Below, one piece after another: positions 23,692 through 35,960 of a stretch of 64,000 nucleotides of DNA (positions are counted from its first letter, which is position 1; the number at the start of each line of letters is the position of its first letter). The notes beneath the pieces are model-generated. The model searched no databases, was not told where the DNA came from, and worked only from the letters and a program-made list of their open reading frames with translations. The position numbers were made by a program, and so were the translations under genes. Location of the stretch: the NCBI RefSeq assembly GCF_018320785.1, contig NC_054877.1:38896151-38960150 (forward strand). The letters are read 5' to 3'. The DNA is from Cheilinus undulatus. Lineage: Eukaryota > Chordata > Actinopteri > Labriformes > Labridae.

Positions 23692-24690
23692 AAACAGTAT
23701 AAGCTATGCAGTGCACAGCTAGTACTATGTAGTGAGTGCTATGAATTTACCTTTCAGTTGTCTGTTAAATCTGGCCAGTTATCATTTAAGGAATCTGATT
23801 TGATAAAAAACACGACTGTAACCTCTCTGGCATGGAGCCAATCACAATATGGCATGTCATAGCCCATTCTTCTGTTGTAAAGATGGCACTGTCATAGAAT
23901 TTCCTGGTTTGGATATAGTGTCGGTGACTGACCTAATATCACAGCAAGAAGGGTAAGGTTCTCAATTTCTTGTCCTAAATTATCATAAATTACACACAAA
24001 CTCCTGCACAACACCAAGCAACTGCATAAATAAGCAGGCAACATCTTTTTTTTTGTTCAATTATGATGGTGTGCAGGAATTTGCTTGCACAAAGACTGTG
24101 ATAAATCAATAAATTGCATTTAGTTTCAGCACTTTTGGTGCCTTTAAGTTTAAGACTGGCATCAAATAAACCTCTTTTGAAGTGACCATGCTGGGCTCAT
24201 ATATAAATTTCCATGTAATCATGTTCAAAAGTAAAAAACAATCTAATTATAACAAAAAGAATTGGATTCCAAACCAACAGGCTTAACTGTTAAGTTTCCT
24301 AAACCTGAAAATCTTTTAAAGTACTACTTACATTTCACTCTAACATTTTCATTCTCAGTCTCTCCCTCTCTGTTATCTTCTGAGCTGAATTAACCTTAAG
24401 AAAATCGACCTCACTCTCTCGTGGGACACAGGATATCATTGTTTGCATAATCCAGATTAAAGTGATCCAAAATGAAAACTACAAAAGCTCAAGGCCTCTC
24501 CATTTTGTGTCATCCTGTTGGATGTCTCATGATGTCATGGCGTTACATCATGTGCGGGGTAAAACGGGCTAGAAGACGGTTGTTCTTGAAAATAACTTCA
24601 ATAGATTCAGTAAAAGAAAAACAGCAAGAAAGCATGCCTGCTTTTAACTTTATAGGAAGTGTTTGAAAACAGTCCTTTATGAGATCACAT
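23692..24690. other. No gene recognised
   Basis: AT-rich, with short frames and no motif or element terminus seen. Confidence 0.4.
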
Positions 24691-24699
24691 GAAGGAAAA

Positions 24700-25022
24700 A
24701 TACCAAGGTACACAGAAAAAAGTCAAATCTTAAGATACCAAACTGTCCCAATTTCAGTAAAAATATCTTTTTTGACTTATTTTAAGCCGTATTCACTTGA
24801 CAAATCCAGACAGACATCTCTTTGTCAAGACAGAAAACACAAAAAGGAGTGTACTGTTGTAATAAGTAGGAATCCTGCCAGGAAATGTGGCTAATGTTGA
24901 TATTCTTGAAATAAAATTACTAACTTTTTAGCTCATTTGTCAGAAGAATGTGGCTCAGAATAGGAGTAAATAAATATTTTAGACAAATATGCTTGTTCAT
25001 ATTAGGGTTTTAGCAGTGTAGA
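24700..25022. mobile_element. Possible miniature inverted-repeat element
   Basis: The left part (AAAAAAGTCAAATCTTAAGAT) and the right part ending TTTTAGCAGTGTAGACC resemble a common fish element in which AAATCTTAAGAT-like and TTTTGCAGTGTA ends bracket an AT-rich core. The terminal match is weak and no duplication was found. Confidence 0.35.
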
Positions 25023-28020
25023 CCCATATTTTCTATGGCTGACAACTCCTCTGTCTGATGATAAATATGATCATATTTACAGTCTTGTGTAAAGGTGTTA
25101 GAGAAAAGGTCAAGCATCTCTTTTGTCCAGGTCTTTTCACCTGGTGATACGCTCAAAGACTACAAGTAGTTTTTGGGTCCTTGGGACATCCAGGACATGA
25201 CCAGGGGCTCGTGGCAACCCTTCAACATGCCTGGACATTACCATAGGCTGTAACATCCACGCCTTACTCTGCCCAAAAAGTGTGGACTTTGTTGTTTTTC
25301 AAACCAATTTCTATGTTCCTGAAAATATGCAAGGACATCCAGAGCGTGATCAGGGTTGTGTAATCCTCCTTTCTGTCTAGTGGTGCCCTCAGGCGGCTCA
25401 CTCGCCACATTTATGCCTAACTTCAGACTCAACTTTTGGCTCAACATGCCTCAAAGTCCTACACAGATCTGTATATATGAAATAAAGAATTAAAGTATAT
25501 GAATATAATAACTTATTATGTCTTTAACAGTTAACATTATTTATTTATCTATATATTAATTGAGTTAAATATTTTAGTTATTTATCTTTTAATCTTCTTT
25601 ATTTGATTCAGAATTGTTAATAAATAAGTAAAAAAAGAATTCATGGTAAATGCTTAGATATTTTTTTATTTATCAATGAAATGTCAGATTTAGATTTGAT
25701 TTATAGGAATAGGAATAGCCTTTATTGTCATTATACAGAATGTACAACGAGATTGGAGAGCTTCTCCTTTTCAGTGCAATAGATAAATAGTTAAGTTAAA
25801 AAGATTAAAAGATTAGTTTATTTCATATCATTTTAAAGAATTATGTGTTTTTTAAGAAAAAATAGTAACTTTATAAAGCTAAAATTCATCTTTTATTTGG
25901 TTATTTTATTTTTCTCTGTCATTTTATTTTATTCAAAACTGTTTCTGATCTATTAATTAGTGCTTTCTCTAAGAAATATTGATAATAAAAATAAATAACT
26001 GATGGTGAATGCTGAGATTTCAAAAAAAATTACAAATCAATTAATTTATTCATTCAATTTATTTATTTTTTTTTACATTATTTCTGATGATTAACTGTGG
26101 TTATTCAAGAAAATAAAGACAGTGACCTTAAAAAGGTAAAGAATGGTTGGAAAATTATTTATCTATTTATTTATTTATTTATTATTTTATTATTGATTTA
26201 TTTATTTGGTTATTGATTTATTTATTTATTATTTATTCATTTTGTTAATTATTGTAGTTATTTATCTTTTCACACCCATTTTTTTATTCTACATTGTATG
26301 ACATCCAAATATTCAGTGCTTTCTTTAAAAACCATCAATGAAAAAAAAAACATAATTGGTGGTCAGTGCTAGGATTTTTCCTTTAATTTTATTTGCCAAT
26401 GAATTTATTCATCAAATTTATGATATATGTATTTTGTTTTAAATTATTTTTGATAATCAATACATGGTTATTTTAGAAAAAAAAAGACAGAAACCACAAA
26501 AAAGAATAAAGAATGGTTTTAAAAAACTGATTTGATTATTTATTAAATTCTTTTTCTTTTAGCAATTGTCCCAAACTTTTTTTCTGGAATGTTATTCAAT
26601 CAATGTTTTTGTTTATGTTTTTATTTACATCTTTTTTTTTTTTATGTATATTTGTATTTATCATACTGTGAGAACTCAGCCAAGAAAAACTTAATCTGTG
26701 GTCCATTTTGATACAGAAATCTAAGGGATAAACAGCAGTGCGATCAATAACACAGTATATTTTGTCTGCAGGTGCGGTGCAGGCGCAGTAATTCACGTCT
26801 GGGATCCGTCTCAGAGAGAATTTATGAAGTGTTTGTCCACATCACATACATCACCGTCTTAATATAAGAACTTAATGAAGCCTGCTGAGGCTGCAGCAGC
26901 CGAGGCGAGGCTTCAAAGACGGATGATAACTTCTCTGAGCCGCGCTGGTGAGCATCACTTTTCAGACGTTTCATCAGGGACGTTGCTGTAGGGTCACTCC
27001 AGCATGCAACATGAATCATTGGCAATTAGGCAGAGTAATGGAGAGAAAGGTTTAGGTGTAGACGATGGTGTAGAGGGTCTCTAATACACCGCAGAGAAGC
27101 AGGTAAAGTACTCTAAAGACTTCCTGTAATGTTGCTCTGGTTGTTCCAGGAACACACGCACGAGTGTTTGTGGGCTGAGCCTCTTTGATCAGTTAAATGT
27201 TGTGTGACGAAAACACAGTCAGGCAGTTTTACCTGTTTGTGTGCGTTTAGTGTTTTGAGCGCCGTTTTGAGACGTTTCAAATGGAGCTCGGAGCAGTCGG
27301 TAAACTGGAGCTGTTTGTGTGCACTCCTGCAGAGCAAATGAACACTGGAGACAAGGAGCTCAAACTGTCATTATGTTTGTTACTGAGTCACTACATGGGC
27401 AAGAGGCTTGTTTTAAACACTCGCTAAATGTGCTTTTAGGATTATGAGTACAAGTGGGTAAGTTTATGGTTCCTAATGAGAGGATTTGGTCCCTAAAGGG
27501 GGTATAAATACAATCTAAGCGGCCTCAGGATGTTAATAAATGTACTGCTTTGCATTTTTTCCTGTTTATTGCAACAGACACCATTTAGATAAAAAAAATA
27601 AAGACTTAAATGATTCAACAGTGCACATGTGGCATCACTTGATTTAAAATTTAAGCATGCACGTACATTGTTATGATTACAACATATTGTCAATTTTCTT
27701 CAGAAGTGTTGATTTTTTATTTGTTCCTTAATAAATGACTGTTACATAATCTCTAAAGAAGATAGAAAGCATTATTTGCTATTGTTTTCTAATCTGGGCT
27801 AGCTTTTCCAACCATCAGACCTTATCCTATGCTAATGCTAATGGTGAAGTCAGTACATAACAAGGTGGTCCATTAAACCTGCCAAACAATTTACACTTTG
27901 TGCGAACAATGTTATGGTTTTCATCTAAGTAGGGAAATAAATGTTCAGAATACCTCCAAAGCATGTGCACTGTTTCTGTTTCTCTCCTAATTCTGTGCAG
28001 ATGTCTGCGTTCCTGTAGAG
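25023..28020. other. No gene recognised; AT-rich, with (ATTT)n tract
   Basis: 25.5-26.6 kb is strongly AT-rich, with ATTTATTT runs at about 26,155-26,260. 26,770-27,360 is GC-balanced and repeat-free by eye, with homeodomain-type cores (GGCAATTAGG near 27,018), but no exon is evident. Confidence 0.45.
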
Positions 28021-28782
28021 CAGTATTACTCAACCCTACTCAACCAAAGAGCCAAACTGTTAAAAAATACCTTTGCAAGAGCCACAGTCTAAGTGGTGAA
28101 AAGTGGAAAAAAAAGCTTGAAGTAGCAATAACAATCAGTTAAGGGGGGCAAAAATGGCCAAAAAGCAATAAAAATGTTTGAAAAAAGGCAGAAATGGGGA
28201 GGAAAATGCAGAAAACGGGTCAGAAAACAGCAAAAATGGGTGAGAAGTGACAAAAAAAGAGTTACAGGTGGCAGAAAATGGTCCAAAAGTGGCAAAAACA
28301 TGGCAAAAAAATAAGTAAAAAATGACTTAAATGGGCAAAAAGCAGTAAAGGGTGCCAAAAATGGGCAAAAGTAGGAAACAAGTGATATTTAGTGGCAATA
28401 GGTTGCTAAAATGGACAAAAAGTGGCAAAAAAGTGGCTAACATGGGCAAAAACAAGGAAAAAATTGGTATTTAATGACAAAAGGTATCTTTAATGGGTGA
28501 AAACGGAGGCTAAAATGGTGAAAGAGGGCAAATATGGAAAAAAAATTGGCAAAAAAAGGGTAAAAGTTGCAACAAAATTATCAAAAATGGGCAAAAAGTG
28601 GTATTTAATGGCAAAAGGTAGCTTAAATGGATGAGAAGTGGCAAAAAATGGTTAAAAAAAAAAAAGGGGCCAAAATGCTTCCCTTTTTAAGGTTTTCTGG
28701 GGGAATAATATTTCAAGTTAAGTCATTAAATCATCATAAAAGAGCCACATACTGCTTCAGAGCCACACATTGAGTATCCCTG
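28021..28782. mobile_element. hAT-type element carrying a GGCAAAAA minisatellite
   Basis: The ends are CAGTATTACTCAA at 28,021 and TTGAGTATCCCTG ending 28,782 (inverted CAGGGATACTCAA). The flanking 8-mers CTGTAGAG at 28,013-28,020 and CTGTAGAG at 28,783-28,790 are identical, which marks a hAT-type insertion. About 28,090-28,670 is a degenerate tandem repeat of GGCAAAAATGG/AGTGGCAAAA units. No transposase is present. Confidence 0.88.
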
Positions 28783-28790
28783 CTGTAGAG

Positions 28791-29446
28791 GGTAAACCTA
28801 CTCAACAGGTGTGTCTTTGTCAGTGTGAGCATTTCTACGTAATTTAGCTAGTGAGATGGTAGAGGGCACATCATTTACTTTGAGGAAATATCCCTGCTAT
28901 GTTGAGTTTTGGACCAAAGGAACAAGAGCATCGTCAAGCAGAAACACAGGTTAAAGAGGGGAGCCCAGTACGCCACATTACCAGTCCATCCCTGGCAATA
29001 ATGTTTGTCTTTGCCTCGTTTGCTGACAGAATGGCTGCAGAATTAAAGATTTTGGACTGTAACCTCGCCCACGCCAGTCTGGGTGGACTGTGTGAAATGT
29101 CGGTGGAGTTTCCTTTGATGAAGTCAGATCTAACGGCGACAAAGAGTGACAACAGACTCACCATCTCTCTCACATACTCATTAACAGCATAACCAGTAGC
29201 AAGCACAACCAGTGGCTAAATAATAACAAATATCAGCTGAAGGCATGCCGGTGTGCCTATTTCCTGCCTGTTTATTTCCTTTATTATAAGTAAGACATAT
29301 CAAACATCACCTGAAAGTGTCAGCATTGACAATATGAAGCAATTCTTAGCTGTGCCCTGTTATGGGAATCAAATGGCAGCAAAGATAAATAGTTTTATTG
29401 ATTAAATGTCTGCTGCACCAATGAGGTCAAAAACCATGACTTAGAG
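28791..29446. other. No gene recognised
   Basis: Overlapping 90-97 codon frames at 28,899-29,206 on both strands show no recognisable domain. Confidence 0.4.
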
Positions 29447-29530
29447 CAGGGTGTCCAAGCTGTTTTTTAACAAAGGGCCAAATACAGAAAATAAAAATAA
29501 GGATGACTGGGCCACGGCGTTCCATTAATG
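29447..29530. mobile_element. hAT-type element end (truncated)
   Basis: CAGGGTGTCCAAGCTG at 29,447 followed by AAAGGGCCAAATACAG is typical of a hAT-type miniature element left end. No matching right end was found before the next element. Confidence 0.45.
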
Positions 29531-29572
29531 ACTGACTACACAAAGTAAGTCTTCCTTCTTTAGCATTTAAAC

Positions 29573-29852
29573 CAGTGATCATCAACTTAGCAGCCTGCCA
29601 CAGCTTCCCATCCAGACCCCAGAAGATTATGAAAATCAGAAAATATGCAGAGAAAAGTATGTGCTTATTATGCCATATCACAGAAATACTTGTGTGCTTC
29701 TTGTCTGATAAGCTGCTAGGTTGAAAGTTTTCTTTAGACTTCAAGCTAAGTTAAACTTTCGCATGCCATATTTTTTCCCTCTCAAATTTTCTGAAAATGA
29801 TAATCCTCTGGGGGTCTGATGTGGCCCCCAGGCCTCCATGTGATTATCACTG
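29573..29852. mobile_element. Miniature inverted-repeat element, hAT-like
   Basis: The left end is CAGTGATCATCAAC and the right end is TGATTATCACTG (inverted CAGTGATAATCA). GGGGTCTGATGTGGCCCCCAG lies near the right end. The flanking 8-mers agree in only 5 of 8 positions, so the hAT assignment rests mainly on end similarity. Confidence 0.55.
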
Positions 29853-30437
29853 CTATAGACTGTTAAACACTGGCTTAATGTTTGATCCATTTAACAGAAA
29901 TCCATCTGTTAGTCATTAGTAGTGAATATGATTGATGAACATGTACTCATCAGTTGGTTCTTAAAGACGTCTTTTTAATTTCAACTTTCCACTTTAGACA
30001 CTAAGAATTACATTTTTCCTGCAAGAGAACCACGTAAATAAAATTTCTTGCCAGAAATATGTAGCCAAATATCGCAATCGCCCCCTAGTGGCAGATGCAG
30101 TTTAGGCAATTGGAACTGATCTCACTGCTTAAGGCAAAAATGACTCATGGTGAAGAATCTTACATCAAAAACAACAATAATCAAGCAGAAACAAGAGTAA
30201 AGGAATCCTGACAGTGATCATTGTACAACAGGCAACATCTACCCCCCCCCCCCCATTTTCACAACTTTAATTATTGGCTCATTGTAGTGCACTTTTCATA
30301 ATTCCTAAGATTACCATTTTGCATAGGACACCTGTGGTAAAGTTATGTTTTCTTGTAAGGAAAGAGTAAAGCCACAATTACAGAGCTGGGAACCACAGTT
30401 CAATGAGAATCAGCACACCACTCTTTCCTGTAAACCA
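29853..30437. other. No gene recognised
   Basis: Contains a C-run at 30,242-30,254. The block AATCCTGACAG(T/G)GATCA and its surroundings recur at 31,855-31,920 (AACAAGAG, ACAGGCAACATCT), so an unclassified short repeat may be present. Confidence 0.4.
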
Positions 30438-31768
30438 CAGGTGTCAAACTCAAGGCCCAGGGACCCATGGAACGATTATATCCGGCCCGTGAGATCATAT
30501 CATATTTTTATTATAACTGACCCACCAGTATGAGGTCTGCAGATTTCCTCCAGTATAATAACGTAAACTTCAACTTGATTATTTAAACTAGAATGGCCGT
30601 CTGAGGTAGCAGACCCACGCCGAAGCAGCGCCACCGAGGAACTCACGCTCCCATTGATTAGTATGGTGTTCAAAATTTCAAAGTCAGAGAAAAACCAAAC
30701 AGGTGTGCAGATCATCACCACTGATTCTTCCCTATTACTATCCCAATATTCCCTGAAAGTTTGGTGAAGATCCGACTTTCCGTTCTCGAGTTATCTTGTA
30801 CACATACAAACAAGCAACAAACATAACCCCCTGCCGATTTCATCGGCATTGGTAAACATCCTTGTTAAGCCATAAAAAAAATCTAAAAAATAAATAAATA
30901 AATAAAGAGTAAGAAAAATTAGATAAAAAGTCAAGAATGTGGGGAAAAAAATTTATTCGTGTTTTATTTCATATTTTCAATTTTACATCTCAAGATTACA
31001 ACTCAAACTTATGAATTTGACTTTTCATTTCATGCTTTGACCTTTTCAACTCATAATTTGGACTTTATATGTCGCATTTTTATCTTTTACATTCCAAATT
31101 CTCACTTTTGAGTCATATTTTGACCATTTCAACTACTTACTTTGGCTTTTTAATCCCATACTTCGACTTTTAAACATGATTTCATTTTTCTTTCTCATAT
31201 TTTGACATTTTAAATCCATAATTTTTACTTTTTGTATCATATTTTGACCTTTTACACTCCCAATTTTGAATTTAAATAATATTTTTTACTTTTAAAGTCA
31301 TCATTTTGAATTCTAGCTCATATTTTGACATTTTCAGCTCCTAATTTTGGCTTTTTAATCCCACATTTTGAACTATAAGACTAACAATTTAAAATTTTAA
31401 GACATAATTGACTTTTAATCTTGTGATTTCAAATTTGATCTCATATTTTGTCCTTTCAGACTTATGATTTCAACTTTCTCCTCATATATTTGTGCTTTAA
31501 AAACATTCTTTTTGAATTTTTAATATTGTGTTTCGATCTTTTGAACTAATAAATTGGAATTTTTCTCTCAGATTCGAGCCTTTAAACTTTTCATTTTTAC
31601 TTTTTTGAATTTCCAGATGATTCATAATCAGTGCTGTTTTTTTCTCATATTTCATTACTGGTAAAAATGGGGTTGACAGTTTATGTAAAATGTTGACTCT
31701 GTTCAGCCCTCAGGTTAGACCTAAATCCAGAATCCGGCCCCTGCTGTGATTGAGTTTGACACCCTTCT
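30438..31768. mobile_element. hAT-type element with internal TTTTGACTTTT minisatellite
   Basis: The left end CAGGTGTCAAACTCAAGGCCC and the right part TCCGGCCCCTG...GAGTTTGACACCC form inverted termini common in fish and mammalian hAT elements. The flanking 8-mers GTAAACCA and TTAGACCA match 6 of 8. About 30,950-31,620 is a degenerate tandem repeat of units like TCATATTTTGACTTTT. A separate repeat with a perfect hairpin is embedded at about 30,590-30,855. Confidence 0.75.
30590..30855. mobile_element. Short interspersed repeat with hairpin tail, nested
   Basis: The stretch differs from the low-complexity interior around it. It has AAGTTTGGTGAAGATCCGAC, then TTCTCGAGTTATC and ACAAACAAGCAACAAACATA, a tail seen in fish and invertebrate non-autonomous repeats, and closes with the perfect hairpin TGCCGAT-TTC-ATCGGCA near 30,833-30,849. 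Class not assigned. Confidence 0.5.
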
Positions 31769-32054
31769 TTAGACCATTTGCCATAGGCAGGAAGTCACTA
31801 ACTCAGCGGATAACTTCACTCATGGTGCAAAAGTGTCTCACATCAAAACCAGCAGAAACAAGAGCAGAGGAATCCTGACAGGGATCACTGTGCGACAGGC
31901 AACATCTAAAACACATCTAAACATGCTGCCCAAGGGCACAATGGGAAAACACTGCCCCCCCCCCCCAGATTTCAAATGGTATTGGGTGGTGCTTAGATGA
32001 CTTGACTCTCTACAGAGCTGGACTAACTCTGAATGCATTAACGCTGTCAGCTAA
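31769..32054. other. Short repeat fragment, otherwise unremarkable
   Basis: 31,845-31,920 resembles 30,170-30,245. A C-run follows at about 31,955-31,967. No gene. Confidence 0.4.
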
Positions 32055-32559
32055 AGGCCCATTTATACTCCCTTTACGTACGAAAGTGTATACGTCCTTT
32101 CCAAACGACATTACCGTCCCTGTTCACATACTTCCGTGCATCCTTTACGTTGGCATGGATGTTAACCAATACATCCACCGGGGGGGGGGGGGCATCCCAG
32201 AGTCAAAAGTTCTTGACAACAACAAACTCAAAAACAAACATGGTGACTGTGGAGGAGGTATTGATAATGTACCTCTTCCATAAAAGACAAAAAACGGAGG
32301 CAGCGTTTCTGACCAACTTGCACAACTTTTCCTCAAAAAGTTCCGCCATTGTTATTTCTTCTTCGTGTCTCACTAGAGCTACGTATCAGGTAGTGGCAGC
32401 AACACTGCCCCCACAGTTTCCGGTGGTACTGCTCCGTTAGGCCTGTATCTGTAAACTTTATGGAAACGTGCAGAAATACGGACAAAATGAACACAGAACA
32501 CACACAGAAAGCTCTGTCTGTATCCGGATCCGTATTTAACGTTAAGCATAAAAGGGCCT
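32055..32559. mobile_element. PIF/Harbinger-like miniature element
   Basis: The termini are AGGCCCATTTATACTCC at 32,055 and ATAAAAGGGCCT ending 32,559, inverted copies of each other at 11 of the first 12 positions. TAA lies on both sides (32,052-32,054 and 32,560-32,562), matching the three-base TWA duplication of this superfamily. The element is 505 bases with no transposase. It contains a G-run at 32,180-32,192. Confidence 0.8.
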
Positions 32560-33930
32560 TAACACTCCAGTGTTTGATGTGTATGACTGCAATCTTTAAA
32601 CATGTTATGCATTAATTTTGGAACTTAATCTCATCATGATAGACATGCCTCTGCTAACTGTTCTAGTTTAACTGTTGTAAAATCTGAGTAGATTCAACAG
32701 TTCAGTTTGATATTAAGCTTGGGAGCTTCAATTGGAGCTTTGCTACTGCCAGTTAAATACAGATAAAGAGGTTGAGAGTCCTGCAAAAACAAGCATCAGC
32801 TGTCATGGTAAATATGATCACACCACAATGACAGTTAAGCATGGTCCACTCATATTCAGGCTGCCAAATCTGCTGATCTTTGTCATGTTTTTTCCACTGG
32901 AACAGAGCAGAAACGTCTGCCACAACGTGCACAAACAGGATGCTGACACAATCTAGTCTGCCGGCCTGATCAGACCCCCTCTCCAACATTAAACTTCTTA
33001 TTAGGGCTGGGTAGCTCCTCCATCTTGGGAGTGATCAGTGATCAACAGCACCAAAGCTCATAAGAGAAAAGGAGAATTAACTTTAAATGAGGCATCATAA
33101 ACCCACAGTGACACTGTGAGGCTACGTGGGGGCTAATTTAAGCAAGGCCCCAATTTCTGCCAGGTCACAGAGCAGAAATCCACACACAATTACCAACGAT
33201 GCACTCTGCTCACACAAGCAGCTCCTCTAATCTCTGCACTGAGATGAATGGGATTAATTACTCTACAGTGGGGAGGAGATAGAGCCTGGAGGTGATGAGA
33301 GACACACTGTGGTGTTTTTACTCATCAACATGGAGCCGCTGAAGCAGCCAGGCCGGAGCTGGAGCTTGCTCACAGGCTGCAAGGTGCTCTTCATACAGCT
33401 CACATGCTTCATGATGGCTGAGGGAAACAAAAATTCTGATCGTCCGAGCATCGCCCTGCAAAGGCAACACAAAGACGGCAACGATGCGCCGCTGTCAGCT
33501 GTGATAATCGCACAGAAATCTCAAAATTACGTTTAATCTGGGCGCGTTTTCACATCTGCCAACCCCCACTTAAACCCCCATTCCTCCTCCTCCTCCGACC
33601 CCCACACACCCTGGCCTCTGTTTGATAGATGGAGAGATGGATGGAGCTGAAATGGGGGGGTTTCCATTTTCACTCCACGGCCAGTACGGACGCACCACAG
33701 CCCTTTTAGCGCATCATCAACATAAGAAAAACACACAATCCACACCACACCTCGGATTAAACTGACACAAAATCGCAAAAACATCTGGCACAGACACAGA
33801 ACAAAACACATCAGACAGCCATATTCCCAGCAGGCTGTCTCATTCTAGCGATTTTCAAGCATTCACACAGATGGGAGGTGTGAGACGAGCGGAATGAGGA
33901 AACTGGGATGACATTGCGCCTGCTTACTGT
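32560..33930. other. No gene recognised; repeat-poor stretch
   Basis: 33,010-33,520 is GC-balanced with no repeat visible. It includes GGGATTAATTAC at 33,250-33,261, in which a GGATTA and a TAATTA homeodomain core overlap. It is compatible with a regulatory element, but sequence alone does not show it. Confidence 0.4.
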
Positions 33931-33939
33931 AAAATAAAT

Positions 33940-34350
33940 TCCCTCGGGTGGATGGAGAGCCTCCGTTTTTCCCTCTTGACTCCCCTCCTTTCCGACGTGC
34001 GAATTCCCCGAAATTCAGACCATGCAAAGCAGGTAGTAGTCAGTCATTTCCACCCTGCGAAGTATTTGGTCCAGCTCGGTGTGTGAGAGAGAGAAGAGGA
34101 AGGAGGAGAAGAAGAAGGCGAGCCAGCATCCGAGAGGACAGAGCCAGCTGTGGGGAGGAAATGAGGGAGGAAGGAGCGGCCGGGCCAGAGCGCTGCGCAC
34201 ACAGGAGAGGGAGAGGAGGAGGAGGGAGGAAGAGCGGCAGAGGTGCTCTCTCTCTCTCTCCTCTATTTCACAATACAACATCCCCCCATCCCCGCCAGAC
34301 AGACTGACAGACGGCCTGGGTACCAGTGTTAACAGCGACACCCATTGGTG
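33940..34350 (+). promoter_or_regulatory. CpG-rich, purine-rich candidate promoter / first exon
   Basis: About 20 CpG sites in 400 bases (GACGTGCG, GAGCGGCCGGG, AGCGCTGCGC, GACGGCC), far above the local background, with a GAGGAGGAGG-rich strand and a (CT)n stretch. CCTGG|GTACCA near 34,319 is a weak donor. Arg-rich open frames here follow from the composition. No repeat family recognised. It could be a first exon of an upstream gene or a distal pkia exon. Confidence 0.35.
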
Positions 34351-34814
34351 ATGAGAGGAATCACTGTATGGAGGGTGATTAATGCCACAAAGAGGAGGCA
34401 GCATCTACAGAGGGGATTTAGGTCCAGACTTTCATCCGAGCATTCCAAAAAAATACGAAGGGCATTAACTGACATGATTATTAAACCTGACAGCTATTTT
34501 GTAAACATCATTTCATTTCCTGGCTTTTATTATTTAAGTAACATTCAGTGTCAAACTTATTTATGCCATTTATCATGCCTGAAAAGGGAGGCAGGTCTGG
34601 CTGCAGACTGCAGCTAACTTGTTGACCACTACTATGTGACCCCGCCTCTCCCAGGATGGAAGTTGCGTACTTTTCCAGTACAACAAATGCCTAATTTTAA
34701 GGCTTTTATAATTTTGAAAAATTCAGCTTTATTTAAAACTAAGTCTGGCAGTTACATTCATGAAATTACAACATCAAACACCACAGACTAATCAAAATTA
34801 CATAATTTACAGAG
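34351..34814. other. No gene recognised
   Basis: AT-rich stretch between the CpG-rich segment and the AGCT-rich satellite. Confidence 0.4.
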
Positions 34815-35599
34815 CCATGCTGTAGTTAAGGTGGCTATGTAAGTAGGGGTGTAAAGGTACGTGTATTCGTACCGTACCAATTCGGTACGGGCCTCTCTGT
34901 ACGGTACAGACGTACCGAACGGATACATGTGGAATGAGGCTCATACAGAAAACCAGAGCACAACTCACACTGTCCTGGCAACCGCACAACCACAGCAAAC
35001 GACAGCAACAGCCTGAATATTCCCAGATTACAGTGTCCTGTTTAGGAACACTTTGTTTCCCAGTAAAATACAACAGTGGACAAAGACAACAACGCTGACA
35101 TTATTGAGCAGGTGTGTCGCTGACAGCACTTCGTCCAGCAGATCAACCAAAGCATTTAAGTGGCGTGCACAGACTTTTTCAAGGGCGGGGACGAAAAGAA
35201 AAAAAAAGGGCACATACAGCACGTTCTCGCCACTGAAGAGGGCACTAAGTTTCACGTGTTTTCGAGGGCACTTTAGACATGTTTATATGTTATACAAATG
35301 GCACATTATATAGCCTTAAAACAGACTAACTAGACAGACTACTCAAGTTAGTTTGTAGTTAGGATCAGCATCCACAAGAACTGTGTAGATTCAACCTTGG
35401 ACTGTGAAGAACACAGAAATAAATAAACAAATCCCTAGGGGGTCTGGGTCTTCCCCCAGAACATTTTCAATTAAGTATGCCATTTTCTGTATTCTAGTGC
35501 ATTTTAACACCATATTAGCACCAGATAATTCCAACTGGTTCTGTGAGATATAGTTCTGGCTCAATATAGATCAAAAAACGGCCCAACATAAAAGTCATT

Positions 35600-35960
35600 G
35601 CAACAGCAGTGTTTTGCCAATGAGGAGGGCACTTTAGCATGCGTTTTACCACCCGAGGGCAGTTTATCATGTTTTAACCAGCCAAGAGGGCAGTTTAGTG
35701 TGTTTTGCCAATGAGGAGGGTACTTAAACCAACTTTGTGCCACTCAAGTGGGCAGTTTATTATGTTTTAACCAGCCAAGGGGGCAGTTTAGTGTGTTTTG
35801 CCAACCAGGAGGGCTCGTGTTTTGGCTCCCAAGAGGGCACTTTAGTGTGTTTTGGCTCCTAAGAGGGCACTTTAGCACATGTTTTGACCACCCAAGAGGG
35901 GTACTTTAATGTGTGTTTTGGCTCCCAAGGGGGCACTTTGGCACACGTTTTTCAACAATT
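35600..35960. repeat. Minisatellite, ~30-bp units (GGGCACTTTAGTGTGTTTTG...)
   Basis: About ten units alternate between GGGCACTTTAG and GGGCAGTTTAG starts, followed by TGTGTTTTG-GCTCCCAAGA or CATGTTTTAACCAGCCAAGA. Isolated related units occur at about 35,195-35,280. It sits wholly inside the hAT element. Confidence 0.8.

Noticed and set aside
33948..34351. Arg/Glu-rich frames of 90-119 codons
   Set aside because: They come from GAGGAGGAGG-type purine-rich DNA in a CpG-rich segment; no domain, and antisense frames are equally open.
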